From Stieleria neptunia (GTDB lineage: Bacteria; Planctomycetota; Planctomycetia; Pirellulales; Pirellulaceae), in contig NZ_CP037423.1 in NCBI RefSeq assembly GCF_007754155.1, positions 620,001 through 684,000 of the forward strand: 64,000 nt of DNA, in the 5' to 3' direction. Each line of letters starts with the position of its first letter. Within the stretch, counting starts at the first letter, position 1. The notes beneath the pieces are model-generated. The model ran no database searches and had not been told where the DNA came from. It was given only the letters and a program-made list of their open reading frames with translations. Made by a program: the position numbers and the translations under genes. Of the stretch, positions 49,235 through 58,794 are shown piece after piece.

Positions 49235-51109
49235 ATGACTGCATTACAACGCACGACTCGATGGATTTCGTTCGCCCTGTTGATCGGGCTGTCGGCCGGG
49301 AACGCGTTGGCAGAGGAGAATTTTCAAACCAACATCGCGCCGTTTTTGGAGAATCACTGCGTCGTCTGTCACAGCGGCGACGATTTCGAGGGCGAAGTCA
49401 GCTTTGACCGCTTCGATGATTCGGCGAACATCCAAGACAACTATGAGTTCTGGGAAAAGGTGTTGCGGCTGGTCGTTGAGCACCAGATGCCGCCGGCTGA
49501 TCAGACGCAGCCGACCGCTGATGAAATCGCCTTGCTCGGTCAAGCGATCGAATTGGAGTTCAACGCATTCGATTGCACTTCGGTCAAACATCCCGGCCGC
49601 GTCACGATTCGTCGCTTGAACAAATCCGAATACAACAACACGATCCGCGATCTGTTGGGTTTGGATTTACACCTGGCCGACAACTTTCCTTCCGATGACG
49701 TCGCCCATGGATTCGACAACGTCGGTGACGTGCTGACGATCCCGCCGATTCTGTTTGAAAAATATTTGGACGCCGCCGCGACGATCGCCGAAAAAGCGCT
49801 GGCCGACGAACAAGCGAAGAAACGGGTGCTGCCGCGGGAAGCCGCCAACGACGACGAACAGGTCGCGGTCGCGCGCGAGAACATTCGTCAATTTGCCGCG
49901 CGGGCCTTTCGACGACCGATCACCGATGACGAATCCGATCGCTTGTTCGCGATCATGCGTGACGCGTTTGAACGCGGGGCGCCGCGTGACGAAATCTTCC
50001 AGACCGTGGTCGCCGCGATCCTGATCCATCCGAACTTCTTGTTCCGCGTCGAACGAGACCCAGACCCCGATGACGAAGACGGGATCCGCTCGCTGGACGG
50101 TTATGAGCTGGCCACGCGGTTGTCGTACTTTCTGTGGAGCAGCATGCCGGATCAACGGCTGTTCGATTTGGCGGCATCGGGCGAACTGACGAACAAGGAC
50201 GTGTTGGCGGCGGAGGCGAAACGGATGCTCGCCGATCCCAAGTCGCGTGCCCTGGTCGACAATTTTGCCGGACAGTGGCTGCAACTGCGCGACGTGTCAT
50301 CGTTGATGCCCGACCCGGTTCGGTTCCCCGATTTTGATGAACCGCTGCGTCAGGCGATGCGTCGCGAGACCGAGACGTTTTTCGAGCAAATGATTCGCCA
50401 GGATCGCAGCGTCTTGGAGTTTCTGGAAGCGGATTACACGTTCGTCAATGAACGCCTGGCACGGCACTATGGAATCGATTCGATCCAAGGCGAATCCTTT
50501 CAAAAGGTTGCGTTGCCGGCGGGGCGTCGCGGCGTGTTGACCCATTCGAGCATTTTGATGCTGACGTCCAACCCGACGCGGACGTCACCGGTCAAACGCG
50601 GCAAGTGGATTTTGGAGAATTTTCTGGCCGAACCGCCGCCGCCACCGCCTGCCGATGTGCCGGACTTGGAAGAGGGCGGCGAAGTCCTGGGATCGCTGCG
50701 CGAGCAAATGGAACAGCATCGCGCCAACGAATCCTGCGCGGTCTGCCACCGAAAGATGGACGCATTGGGGTTCGGGATGGAGAACTTTGACGCCGTGGGC
50801 GCGTATCGCGAGCGTGACGGCGCCTATGAAATTGACGCCTCCGGCGAGTTGCCCGGCGGAGTCGAGTTTGACGGGGCCGAGGAGCTGATGCAGATCCTGG
50901 TGCAGGAAAAAAGTCAGCAATTCTGCAAGTGTCTGGCCGGTAAATTGCTAACTTATGCGTTGGGGCGGGGTTTAACGTCCTACGACCGGTGCACCGTCAA
51001 TTCCGCCTTGGCGGCCATGGAAAACGATGGTTATCGATTCAGTTCACTCGTCGCAGCGATTGTCACGAGTGATCCCTTTACGATGCGTGAGAGGAAGCGA
51101 GATCAATGA
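49235..51109 (+). CDS. secreted DUF1592/DUF1588-type protein with heme-binding motifs
   Basis: The protein is 624 residues from ATG 49235, which opens a signal peptide (WISFALLIGLSAGNALAEE). Cytochrome-like PSCyt domain with CVVCH at 42-46 is followed by the planctomycete domain series: DUF1587 (RVTIRRLNKSEYNNTIRDLL), DUF1595/1592 (ARAFRRPITDDESDRLF, SYFLWSSMPDQRLFDLA), DUF1588 (VLTHSSILMLTSNPTRTSPV, GKWILEN, CAVCHRKMDALGFGMENFD near 500) and DUF1585 (YALGRGLTSYDRCT). These proteins are thought to act in the periplasm in redox or polymer metabolism; no activity is proven. The stop overlaps the next start (ATGA). Confidence 0.92.
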   Translation: MTALQRTTRWISFALLIGLSAGNALAEENFQTNIAPFLENHCVVCHSGDDFEGEVSFDRFDDSANIQDNYEFWEKVLRLVVEHQMPPADQTQPTADEIALLGQAIELEFNAFDCTSVKHPGRVTIRRLNKSEYNNTIRDLLGLDLHLADNFPSDDVAHGFDNVGDVLTIPPILFEKYLDAAATIAEKALADEQAKKRVLPREAANDDEQVAVARENIRQFAARAFRRPITDDESDRLFAIMRDAFERGAPRDEIFQTVVAAILIHPNFLFRVERDPDPDDEDGIRSLDGYELATRLSYFLWSSMPDQRLFDLAASGELTNKDVLAAEAKRMLADPKSRALVDNFAGQWLQLRDVSSLMPDPVRFPDFDEPLRQAMRRETETFFEQMIRQDRSVLEFLEADYTFVNERLARHYGIDSIQGESFQKVALPAGRRGVLTHSSILMLTSNPTRTSPVKRGKWILENFLAEPPPPPPADVPDLEEGGEVLGSLREQMEQHRANESCAVCHRKMDALGFGMENFDAVGAYRERDGAYEIDASGELPGGVEFDGAEELMQILVQEKSQQFCKCLAGKLLTYALGRGLTSYDRCTVNSALAAMENDGYRFSSLVAAIVTSDPFTMRERKRDQ

Positions 51110-52443
51110 GTCTTCACACAAGCCGACTGTCACGACGCACCGTCCTCCGCGGGCTGGGCGTTTCGCTGGCCCTGCCGTGGATGGAATCGACGGCGCCGAA
51201 AGTCGTCGCCGGGTCCGCGACCACTCCAAACCGGATGGCGTTCATCTTTGTGCCCAACGGCGTCCATCTGCCCGATTGGACACCGCAGTTGGAAGGTTAT
51301 GGCTATGACCTGCCGTCCATTCTTTCTCCCCTGGCACCGGTCCAGGATGACGTGCTGGTGATCAGCGGGCTGACCCATGACAAGGGACGCGCCAACGGCG
51401 ACGGCCCCGGTGACCATGCCCGCAGCGCATCCGTCTTCTTGACCGGAGCACAACCGCGAAAGGAAGGCGATTTGCGTTCGGGGATTTCCGTCGACCAGGT
51501 CGCCGCCCAAGCCGCCGGTCACGCGACGCGATTTCCGTCGATCGAACTGGGGATCGAACCGGGGCGCAGCGCTGGGAATTGCGACAGTGGTTACAGCTGT
51601 GCCTACTCGTCCAACATCGCCTGGTCGTCCGAATCGACGCCGGTCAGCAAGGAGATCAACCCGCGATTGGTCTTCCAGCGATTGTTCGGTGACGGGACAC
51701 CGGTGAAGCACGACCAAAATGCACTTCGTCGCGAGGCGTTGCGTCAAAGTATTCTCGATTACGTCGCCGAAGACGCCAAACGGTTGCAGTCCAAACTCGG
51801 ACGCAACGACCAGCGCAAACTCGATGAATACCTGGACGGCGTTCGCGACGTCGAAAAGCGGATGGAACGCAAGGACGATGGGTTTGATGTTTCCGAAGAC
51901 GTCGACTACCCGATCCCCGAGGGGACTCCGAAAGACTACGGCGAGCACCTTCGATTGATGTGCGACATGATGGTGCTGGCCTTCCAAACCGATCGGACCC
52001 GTATTGCGACCTTCATGTTCGCCGACGCGGGTAGCAATCGAAGCTATCGTCATATCGGTGTCGGCGAAGGGCACCATAACCTGTCGCATCATGGTGGTGA
52101 TTCAGGCAAACACGACAAGCTGCGAAAAATCAATCAATTCCACGTGGCCCAACTGTCGTACCTGTTGCAGAAACTGAAGTCGACGCCCGACGGCGAGCAC
52201 GGTTCGCTGCTGGACCACACGTCGGTTTGCTACGGCAGCGCGATCAGCGACGGCGATCGTCACAACAACGAAAACCTTCCCATCCTGTTGGCCGGTGGCA
52301 GCCAGATCGATTTGGGGCGGCATGTGCGTGTCGCTCCCGAAACCCCGATGTGCAATTTGTTCCTGTCGATGCTGGACCGCTTCGGAACGCCCGTCGATTT
52401 CGTCGGCGACAGCACCGGGCGCATTTCGGAGCTGCAGATTTGA
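51106..52443 (+). CDS. DUF1552 secreted protein with Tat-like signal
   Basis: The protein is 445 residues and the usual partner of DUF1592 genes. The N-terminus has a twin-arginine-like SRRTVLRGLGVSLALPWMES, so export folded through Tat is likely. The body shows FVPNGVHLPDWTP, ISGLTHDKGRANGDGPGDHA, FPSIELGIEPGRSAGNCDSG, CDMMVLAFQTDRTRIATFMF and GEGHHNLSHHGGD, the sulfatase/alkaline-phosphatase-like arrangement of the DUF1501/DUF1552 superfamily. It starts with a four-base overlap and ends with a TTGA overlap onto the HEAT protein. Enzymatic role is unknown. Confidence 0.92.
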   Translation: MSLHTSRLSRRTVLRGLGVSLALPWMESTAPKVVAGSATTPNRMAFIFVPNGVHLPDWTPQLEGYGYDLPSILSPLAPVQDDVLVISGLTHDKGRANGDGPGDHARSASVFLTGAQPRKEGDLRSGISVDQVAAQAAGHATRFPSIELGIEPGRSAGNCDSGYSCAYSSNIAWSSESTPVSKEINPRLVFQRLFGDGTPVKHDQNALRREALRQSILDYVAEDAKRLQSKLGRNDQRKLDEYLDGVRDVEKRMERKDDGFDVSEDVDYPIPEGTPKDYGEHLRLMCDMMVLAFQTDRTRIATFMFADAGSNRSYRHIGVGEGHHNLSHHGGDSGKHDKLRKINQFHVAQLSYLLQKLKSTPDGEHGSLLDHTSVCYGSAISDGDRHNNENLPILLAGGSQIDLGRHVRVAPETPMCNLFLSMLDRFGTPVDFVGDSTGRISELQI

Positions 52444-54806
52444 ACGTCACCGCGCAACGATGGCTGTCAGTCGTGTTGGTGCTGGCCGTTTGCGTCGCGT
52501 CCGCCACAGCTGATTCACCGGCTGATTCACCGGCCGATGGCAAGAAAGCATCGGAGATCGACCAGCTGGCATCGGCGTTGTCGAGTGTCGAAATCGACGA
52601 GCGACGGGACGCCGCCTATGCGCTCGCAAAACTCGGTCCCGACGCGCTGCCCGCGATCGATGCGTTGATCAAGGGATTGGATGATCGTGACGATCAGGTT
52701 TGGATGCAATCGGCGATGGCGGTCGCGCGGATCGGCCCCCAAGCAGAACCCGCGATCGATGCCCTGGTCCGCAGCCTGGGTGATGATGACGAACAACGAC
52801 GCTATCGATCCGCTTGGGCGCTGTCACGCATCGGCACCGCTGCGATTGAGTCGCTGGTCGACGCCGCGAAAGATGATTCGACGCGGCGCCGAATCGCGGC
52901 GCTCGACGCGATGGGCTGGATGGCCGGTGACGCCGATCGTCTGCTGGAAAGTTTGGATGATGCGGTGCGTGACGAGAATGCCGACGTGCGACGTCAGGCG
53001 ACTGCGTCGCTGTCTCGGTTGGGACCGGTCGCCGCCGATGCACTCGGAGCGGCGCTGGGCAGTGACGACGAATCGGTTCGCGCCCTCGCGGCCGAGGGAT
53101 TGGCGAAAGCGAAGCAACGCGCGGCGCCCTACCGGGATCGCTTGGTCGAATTGCTGGACGACCCCGACTCGGCGGTCCGCGCCGCGGCAATCGTCGCGGT
53201 CTCGGTCGCGGCGGAACCGGATGACCGGCTGATTCAGTGGATCATCGATGCCGTTGTGGACCCCGATGTCCAAGTCCGCAGCGGCGGCGTGATCGCGCTG
53301 CGTAACTTGGGGGATGCATCGGATCGAGCGGTCGACCGATTGATCGAACTTCTGCAACGTGACGACACGCACGATCGAGACGCCGCCGCGTTTGCGATCG
53401 GCACGCTGGGCTCCAGGGGGGCGAAAGCGATCGGCCCGCTCGTCGCGGCACTGAAGCGAGACTCCGATGCGAAGGGAGATGCTCAGGCGAATCAACCGTC
53501 GCCGATCGACGACGCACTTCGACGGATCGGGGCGGCGTCGGTTCCTGCGCTATTAAACGCCGCTTCGGATGTCGACCAATCACGAGACCGTCTGGCCAAG
53601 GCGCTCGCGCAAATCGGGCCGGTCGCGACCGCGCCGCTGATCAACGCGTTGCAGACGGAAACCGGCGAGTCGAAAACGATCGCGGCACAGGCGATCGGAG
53701 CCATGCGTTCGGTACCACCGTCGGCGATCGAACCGTTGGCCGCCTGCCTGGATGATGTGGATCCGAGTCTGCGCGAAGTCGCGGCGGCGTCGCTGGGACG
53801 CTATCGGCAACTGGATGACGCCGTGGTGTCGCGGCTTCGCACGCTGTGCCGGGATCCCGAAACGGGCGTGCGTGCCGCGGCGGTGTTTGCCGTGGCCAAC
53901 GTGGACGAGGACCAGTCACGCGTCACGAAATTATTGCTCGACGCGCTTGATGATGACGAACCCGAGGTCCGGCGCAGCGCGATCGGTGGTTTGACCAGAA
54001 TGGAATCGAAGTCCACCGAAACGATCGACGCATTGATCGTCGGGCTGGACGATTCCGACGCGCGGGTACGTCGTGACGCGGCGATCGCGATCGAAGCGGT
54101 CGGCGAATCCGCCAGACGCTGCGCGCCGCGGTTGATGCAATTACTCGGTGATGAAGACGGCTCGGTCCGCGCCGCGGCGGCCGCAGCATTGGCGACGACG
54201 GCCGCACCCTCGACGGAATTGATCGCGGCACTGGGTAACGGTCTGTCCGATCACGAGGATCCGGTCGTGCTCGCGTCGCTGCGTTCGGTCACGACGTTGG
54301 GGGGCCAAGCCGGTTCGTTGGCCGACGCGGTGATCGCCCTGACCGATCACTCGCGGGCCGATCTGCGCGCGGCCGCGTTGGTGTGTCTGGCAAAGATCGA
54401 ATCGGACCGGGAGAAGTCGGTGCCGCTGTTGATCGAGGGTCTGGACGACCTCGACTGGGCGGTCCGACGCGATGCAGGGGCGGCGCTGGGTGATTTGGGT
54501 GCCGACGCCAAGGCCGCCGTGCCGGCGCTGTTCAAGTTGTTGCCGGTTCCCGAGGACACGAATTTCGCCAAGACCGCCTTGCGCGCGATCAACACCGCCG
54601 GTCCCGAAGCCGTGCCCGTCCTGTTGGAAGGCATCGAATCCAACGACCGACGTCAACAGTACTATTCGCTGTACATGCTGGGCAAAGTCCGCCCACGGGC
54701 CACCGAAGCGATCCCGATTCTGAAGCAGTTGCTGGAGGAAACCGATAGCCGTGGGATGAAACGGGCGTATGAACGCGCGATCGAAGAGATCAGCGGTCAA
54801 GATTGA
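52440..54806 (+). CDS. secreted HEAT-repeat protein
   Basis: The protein is 788 residues from a TTG at 52440 that overlaps the upstream TGA; no ATG fits, and the signal peptide (QRWLSVVLVLAVCVASATAD) begins right after it. The rest is about 20 HEAT/PBS-lyase-type repeats (AYALAKLGPDALPAIDALIK, SLSRLGPVAADALGAAL, DLDWAVRRDAGAALGDLGAD). Such solenoids bind proteins. The triple overlap DUF1592-DUF1552-HEAT suggests one complex at fixed ratio. The unusual TTG start may lower its yield. High GC and low-complexity codon use reflect the repeats. Confidence 0.85.
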   Translation: MNVTAQRWLSVVLVLAVCVASATADSPADSPADGKKASEIDQLASALSSVEIDERRDAAYALAKLGPDALPAIDALIKGLDDRDDQVWMQSAMAVARIGPQAEPAIDALVRSLGDDDEQRRYRSAWALSRIGTAAIESLVDAAKDDSTRRRIAALDAMGWMAGDADRLLESLDDAVRDENADVRRQATASLSRLGPVAADALGAALGSDDESVRALAAEGLAKAKQRAAPYRDRLVELLDDPDSAVRAAAIVAVSVAAEPDDRLIQWIIDAVVDPDVQVRSGGVIALRNLGDASDRAVDRLIELLQRDDTHDRDAAAFAIGTLGSRGAKAIGPLVAALKRDSDAKGDAQANQPSPIDDALRRIGAASVPALLNAASDVDQSRDRLAKALAQIGPVATAPLINALQTETGESKTIAAQAIGAMRSVPPSAIEPLAACLDDVDPSLREVAAASLGRYRQLDDAVVSRLRTLCRDPETGVRAAAVFAVANVDEDQSRVTKLLLDALDDDEPEVRRSAIGGLTRMESKSTETIDALIVGLDDSDARVRRDAAIAIEAVGESARRCAPRLMQLLGDEDGSVRAAAAAALATTAAPSTELIAALGNGLSDHEDPVVLASLRSVTTLGGQAGSLADAVIALTDHSRADLRAAALVCLAKIESDREKSVPLLIEGLDDLDWAVRRDAGAALGDLGADAKAAVPALFKLLPVPEDTNFAKTALRAINTAGPEAVPVLLEGIESNDRRQQYYSLYMLGKVRPRATEAIPILKQLLEETDSRGMKRAYERAIEEISGQD

Positions 54807-54810
54807 GTGG

Positions 54811-54895
54811 GGTAAGCATCTTGCTTGCCATTCTGGTAAAAATATAGGCACAGTGCTTTGCACTGCTGGGAACGCAAGCAGGATGCTTACGCCAC
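54811..54895. repeat. intergenic palindromic repeat
   Basis: GGTAAGCATCTTGCTTGCC pairs with CGCAAGCAGGATGCTTACGCC-type sequence around an AT-rich loop with an inner GCAGTGCAAAGCACTG-like hairpin. It is a member of the dispersed hairpins built on paired AAGC..GCTT words, similar in style to 59861-59972. Confidence 0.65.
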
Positions 54896-54909
54896 GGTGG
54901 GACCATCCG

Positions 54910-55785
54910 ATGAGTTTAGACCATCGCCTCACGATCACGGGCTATTCCACCGCGCTGTTTTCGACGTGGTATTTCGTCGATGAGCTGGGCTGTCTGTTTG
55001 ACTGCGGCGACGGCGTGTCGGCGGGACTGCTTCAAAAGGCGCGCAAAGTCAGGCACGTCTTCATCTCGCACCCCGACCGCGACCACTTGGCCGGGTTGCT
55101 GCAATTCCATCAGCTCAACGCACGACCGGAATTGTCGATCTACTTCCCGCGTCATGCCGGATCGTTCCCCGCGCTGGCCGGATTCATGGGCAAATTTGAT
55201 CCGCAGGTGTCGGGGACCAAGTGGATCCCGCTTGATCCGGGCGACGAAGTGTCGCTGCGAGGCGACTTGGTGGTGCGTGCGGTCGCCAATCGGCACATGA
55301 CGCCAGTCGCCGACCAATCCAAGAGTCTCAGTTATTTCGTGGAAGCGATCAGCAGAAAACTAAAGCCCGAGTACGTCGGAAAGTCGGGCAAAGAGATCGT
55401 GGCGCTCAAACGAGAGCAGGGTAAGGATGCGATCGTGGAAGAATGCCGCCGCACAAAGCTGGTCTTTTCGGGCGATACCCCAATCGAAACCGATGGGCGG
55501 TACGATGACGCGGACGTGTTGATTCACGAAGCGACTTTTTTGTCCAGCGAGGAGATGAACCCCGACGATCCGAGTCAGAATCGACACAGTTCGCTCGACC
55601 AGGTGATGCAGATGGTCTCCCAGAGCCGCATCGGAACGCTCGTGCTGGGGCACTTTTCGACACGCTACCACGACGATCAGATCACCGAGGCAATCGCTCG
55701 ACTGCGAAAAAAGTTTCCGATCCAGATCCCCATCAAGGTCATCTTGCCGGGTAAGATCGGACGCGACATTCTGGCGGATGTCTGA
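54910..55785 (+). CDS. MBL-fold metallohydrolase, RNase Z-like
   Basis: The protein is 291 residues from ATG 54910. The beta-lactamase fold is seen in FDCGDGVSAGLLQKARKVRH, FISHPDRDHLAGLLQFHQL, a long central region, LVFSGDTPIETDGRY, VLIHEATFLSSEE and LVLGHFSTRYHDDQI. The metal motif reads H54-P-D56-R-D58-H59 where HxHxDH is expected, so the second histidine is aspartate; other ligands (H in NRHMTP, D in FSGD, H in LGHFS) are kept. Metal affinity or substrate may be altered. tRNA 3' processing is possible but not certain. Confidence 0.8.
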   Translation: MSLDHRLTITGYSTALFSTWYFVDELGCLFDCGDGVSAGLLQKARKVRHVFISHPDRDHLAGLLQFHQLNARPELSIYFPRHAGSFPALAGFMGKFDPQVSGTKWIPLDPGDEVSLRGDLVVRAVANRHMTPVADQSKSLSYFVEAISRKLKPEYVGKSGKEIVALKREQGKDAIVEECRRTKLVFSGDTPIETDGRYDDADVLIHEATFLSSEEMNPDDPSQNRHSSLDQVMQMVSQSRIGTLVLGHFSTRYHDDQITEAIARLRKKFPIQIPIKVILPGKIGRDILADV

Positions 55786-55859
55786 AGCGGCTGTCGCATG
55801 ACCGCCGGGCCGTTTCAATAGAATGATCTGTCGCCGAAAACTTCATGAAGGAGTTCAGC

Positions 55860-56648
55860 ATGCCTGAAAACGCAGTCCTGCCGGGAATCAAACTGTTTGA
55901 TCTGACCGATCAAGTGGCCATGGTGACCGGGGGATCAAAAGGATTGGGGTATGCGATGGCGGCGGGACTCGCGTCGGCCGGTGCCGGCATTGCCCTCTGC
56001 AGCCGCAACGCCGAAGAGGCCGAACAAGCGGCGACGCAGATCGGCGACCAGTACGGGGTTCGCACGATCGGCGTCGGTGCCGATGTGACCGATCCAAATC
56101 AGATTGAATCCTTTGTCGCCAAGGTCGAGCAAGCGTTTGGCGCGGTCGACATCCTGGTCAACAACGCGGGCATCAACATTCGTGGTGCGATCGGCGACTT
56201 GACCCACGAGGACTTTCGCAAGGTCCAACAAATCAACGTCGACGGAGTCTGGTCGGTCTGCAAAGCAGTGATTCCCATCATGAAACGACGCGGTCGGGGC
56301 CGGATCATCAACTTGGCCAGTACGCTGGGGCTGGTCGGGCTGGCCAACCGCACGCCTTATGCGACCAGCAAGGGCGCGATCGTGCAGATGACGCGGGCGC
56401 TCGCGCTTGAGCTTGCCGAAGACGGCATCACGGTCAACGCGATTTGTCCGGGCCCGTTTTTGACGCCGATGAATGAACCGATTGCGGAGACCGAAGAGGC
56501 AAAAAAGTTCATCGTCGGGGCGGTGGCGTTGAATCGCTGGGGAAGGCTGGAAGAGATTCAAGGCGCGGCGATCTACCTGGCCAGCCCCGCATCGAGCTAC
56601 ACCACCGGCAGCATGCTGGTCGTCGACGGCGGCTGGACGGCGCGCTGA
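55860..56648 (+). CDS. short-chain dehydrogenase/reductase
   Basis: The protein is 262 residues from ATG 55860, which has AAGGAG five bases upstream (the ATG at 55845 precedes that site). Classic SDR: cofactor motif TGGSKGLG at 23-30, NNAG at 101-104, catalytic Ser154, Tyr167 and Lys171 (YATSK), and the PG motif CPGPFLTPMNE. The sequence is close to gluconate 5-dehydrogenase/3-oxoacyl-ACP-reductase-type enzymes; substrate unassigned. Stands alone on the plus strand. Confidence 0.9.
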   Translation: MPENAVLPGIKLFDLTDQVAMVTGGSKGLGYAMAAGLASAGAGIALCSRNAEEAEQAATQIGDQYGVRTIGVGADVTDPNQIESFVAKVEQAFGAVDILVNNAGINIRGAIGDLTHEDFRKVQQINVDGVWSVCKAVIPIMKRRGRGRIINLASTLGLVGLANRTPYATSKGAIVQMTRALALELAEDGITVNAICPGPFLTPMNEPIAETEEAKKFIVGAVALNRWGRLEEIQGAAIYLASPASSYTTGSMLVVDGGWTAR

Positions 56649-56696
56649 ATGCCACGCCTGATTGCGCCCGGTAAACAGATCCCATCGCGCCGGAGG

Positions 56697-57194
56697 CTAC
56701 AACACGTTGCCGGCACCCGGAGTGTAAGTCTCCGCATCGATGCTTTCTGTCTTGATGCTGACTGCTTCTAACAAGCCGTGGACTTCGACTTGGGCGTCGA
56801 ACTCGACTTTGGGTGAGATGATGGAGACTTGATCGGCGCTGATCGCGATCGCGGCGAAATTAATGGTCAAGACTCCGTCGGAGAAATCGAAGACTTGTTC
56901 GAAGGCCGTCACTCGGTCGGAGATCGCTTCGCATTCGCTGATCTGCATCTCGATCGCGTTCCCCTGGTTGGTCAATTGTTGCTCGAGCGTGTTGATTTGG
57001 GATTGCTGCTGTGCGACGAGTGCGGCCAAGGCGGCGACTTTTTCTTCCAGTGTCGGGCCTGGGGGAAGCGTGGATTTCACTGTGCTGAACGACTGGGTGG
57101 GCGTCAGGAGCGAAGACTTTGGTTCGGCGGAGATCGCGGTCGTCGCGGTGGTGAATGCGATCAGCAGCAACGCAAGGGCTCGATGATGTTTCAT
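56697..57194 (-). CDS. secreted coiled-coil protein, unknown
   Basis: The protein is 165 residues from ATG 57194, start of the signal peptide (HHRALALLLIAFTTATTAIS). A Pro/Ser/Thr-rich linker precedes a heptad region (LEEKVAALAALVAQQQSQIN, TLEQQLTNQGNAIEMQISE). After it comes a short beta-rich tail (DGVLTINFAAIAISADQVSI, VEFDAQVEVHGLLEAVSIKT), like the spike or base-plate-like assembly fold used in small trimeric proteins. It ends TPGAGNVL. Unknown function; possibly a surface trimer. Confidence 0.7.
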   Translation of the reverse strand: MKHHRALALLLIAFTTATTAISAEPKSSLLTPTQSFSTVKSTLPPGPTLEEKVAALAALVAQQQSQINTLEQQLTNQGNAIEMQISECEAISDRVTAFEQVFDFSDGVLTINFAAIAISADQVSIISPKVEFDAQVEVHGLLEAVSIKTESIDAETYTPGAGNVL

Positions 57195-57553
57195 GGGATT
57201 TGATGGGGTCGAATGACGATGGCGGAGACAGGTCGGTGTCATGCCAAGCGAGGTTGGCCGGCGATTGTTACGGAAAAATCGCCACTTCCTTCTGAACGCC
57301 ACCACATTTGATTCAGTACGCCCGGTGACCAACGTTCTTGCTAACCGCATCGCGCCGAACAACACCGATCGGTTGCAGAGACGTCTCTGAATCTGTCGGG
57401 CGGAACTGTCTTTCCGCAATCGACGTGGTTGGGATTAGCGAGCAATGTCGAAAAATCGGCTAAAATTCGGTATCACCCCAGGCGGAAGCCTCTCCCACTG
57501 TGGATTGACAGGCTGGAAGCCTATCCCACTTACTTGCCGATAAGGTTTGGTTC
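57195..57553. other. intergenic with tandem half-copies of the AGCCT-CCCAC repeat
   Basis: No gene. GGCGGAAGCCTCTCCCAC and GGCTGGAAGCCTATCCCAC at about 57481-57530 are two right arms of the palindromic repeat family, here in direct orientation. The open frame upstream of the coiled-coil gene is noncoding. Confidence 0.5.
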
Positions 57554-58519
57554 ATGACATTGGAATTTCGCGTCTTGCTTGTGCTCGCACCGATCTTGCT
57601 TCCTCTCCGGAGCGGCATTTCCCAAGACGCGGCGCCGGCAACCACTCCGCTGCATCGGATCGCTCCCCAGTCACCTGCGGAGCTGCGCGAGCTGTTTCGC
57701 TACACCGGGACGCCCCTGCCGATCGTCAGCGCCCATCGCGGTGGCGCCGGGCCGGGCTATCCGGAAAACTGCATTGCGACTTTTGAGCACACACTCACGC
57801 AAACCTTTTCGATACTGGAGATCGATCCCCGCATGACCAAAGACGGCCACGTCGTTCTGCATCACGATGCGACACTCGAACGAACGACGACGGGATCCGG
57901 AAGACTGGCCGACAAGACGCTCGCCGAACTCAAACAATTGCGGCTCAAGGACAGCGAGGGGAACGTCACAGAGTTTCAGATTCCGACGCTCGATGAAGTT
58001 TTGCGTTGGGCGAAGGGCAAGACCGTGTTGGTCTTGGATCAGAAGGACGTGCCGCTGGAAACTCGCGTCGGCAAAATCAGCGAGCATGGGGCGGAAGCCT
58101 ACGCGATGATGATTGTGGGGAATTTTAAAGACGTCGCCGCCTGCCACCGGATCAACGGCGACATCATGATGGAAGTGATGATCCCGAGTCGCGCCAAAGT
58201 CGAGGCGTTCGATGGCATCGGTGTTCCCTGGCAAAACGTGATCGCCTTTCTCGGTCACGTTCCGCCGACGGACGAATCGCTCTACGAGGCGGTCCACAAA
58301 AAAGGAGCGTCCACCATGATCGGGACCTCACGAAACCTGGACCGCCAGTTTCACTGGCGCGTCCGAGACGAGGCCGACTCGCTGCGACGTGACTATCAAG
58401 CGATCTTGGGCCGGGGCGCTGATGTGATCGAAACCGATTTGCCTCGAGACGTCGGACGCCTGCTGTATGGGCCGCCGTTGACGTCACCACAGGGGCGCCG
58501 AGGGTTGCGGATCGAGTAG
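57554..58519 (+). CDS. secreted glycerophosphodiester phosphodiesterase-family protein
   Basis: The protein is 321 residues with signal peptide (LLVLAPILLPLRSGISQDA). GDPD TIM-barrel motifs are present: SAHRGG at 59-64, PENCIATFEH with Glu71, EIDPRMTKDG with Glu89/Asp91, HHD at 103-105 and a later VLVLDQKD. It cleaves glycerol-3-phosphate from deacylated phospholipids in known members. The C-terminal part contains ADVIETDLPRDVGRLL, the end of the barrel. Preceded by a repeat and transcribed alone. Confidence 0.9.
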   Translation: MTLEFRVLLVLAPILLPLRSGISQDAAPATTPLHRIAPQSPAELRELFRYTGTPLPIVSAHRGGAGPGYPENCIATFEHTLTQTFSILEIDPRMTKDGHVVLHHDATLERTTTGSGRLADKTLAELKQLRLKDSEGNVTEFQIPTLDEVLRWAKGKTVLVLDQKDVPLETRVGKISEHGAEAYAMMIVGNFKDVAACHRINGDIMMEVMIPSRAKVEAFDGIGVPWQNVIAFLGHVPPTDESLYEAVHKKGASTMIGTSRNLDRQFHWRVRDEADSLRRDYQAILGRGADVIETDLPRDVGRLLYGPPLTSPQGRRGLRIE

Positions 58520-58794
58520 AGCGGACGGCGATTGCGGCGAGATGGTAGAAAAACAGGGGGCAGAAAAATGACGTTCGGATGGACGACAGGAAAATGGGTG
58601 ACAAGAAAAGGGAGCACCGGGAGGGCGTCGCGGTGAAGGGGAAGGGGAAAACCGTGGGGGATTGTGATTGCCTGTGCGGCGGCTTAACGTGGCCTGTGCG
58701 GGCATTGGCCGAAGCAATCCTTGACGCGGAGGATTGAGCCGACGAGGCTCGGTTGCATCACTTCGTCCCTTGACGCGAACACGCATGGCGTTTC
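58520..58794. other. intergenic, no feature seen
   Basis: G-rich purine tracts, with no gene, hairpin or repeat recognised. Confidence 0.35.

Noticed and set aside
51130..52092. 320-codon minus-strand frame
   Set aside because: It is antisense to the DUF1552 gene, with no start-site or homology support.
54141..54938. 265-codon minus-strand frame
   Set aside because: It is antisense to the HEAT-repeat gene and crosses the intergenic palindrome.
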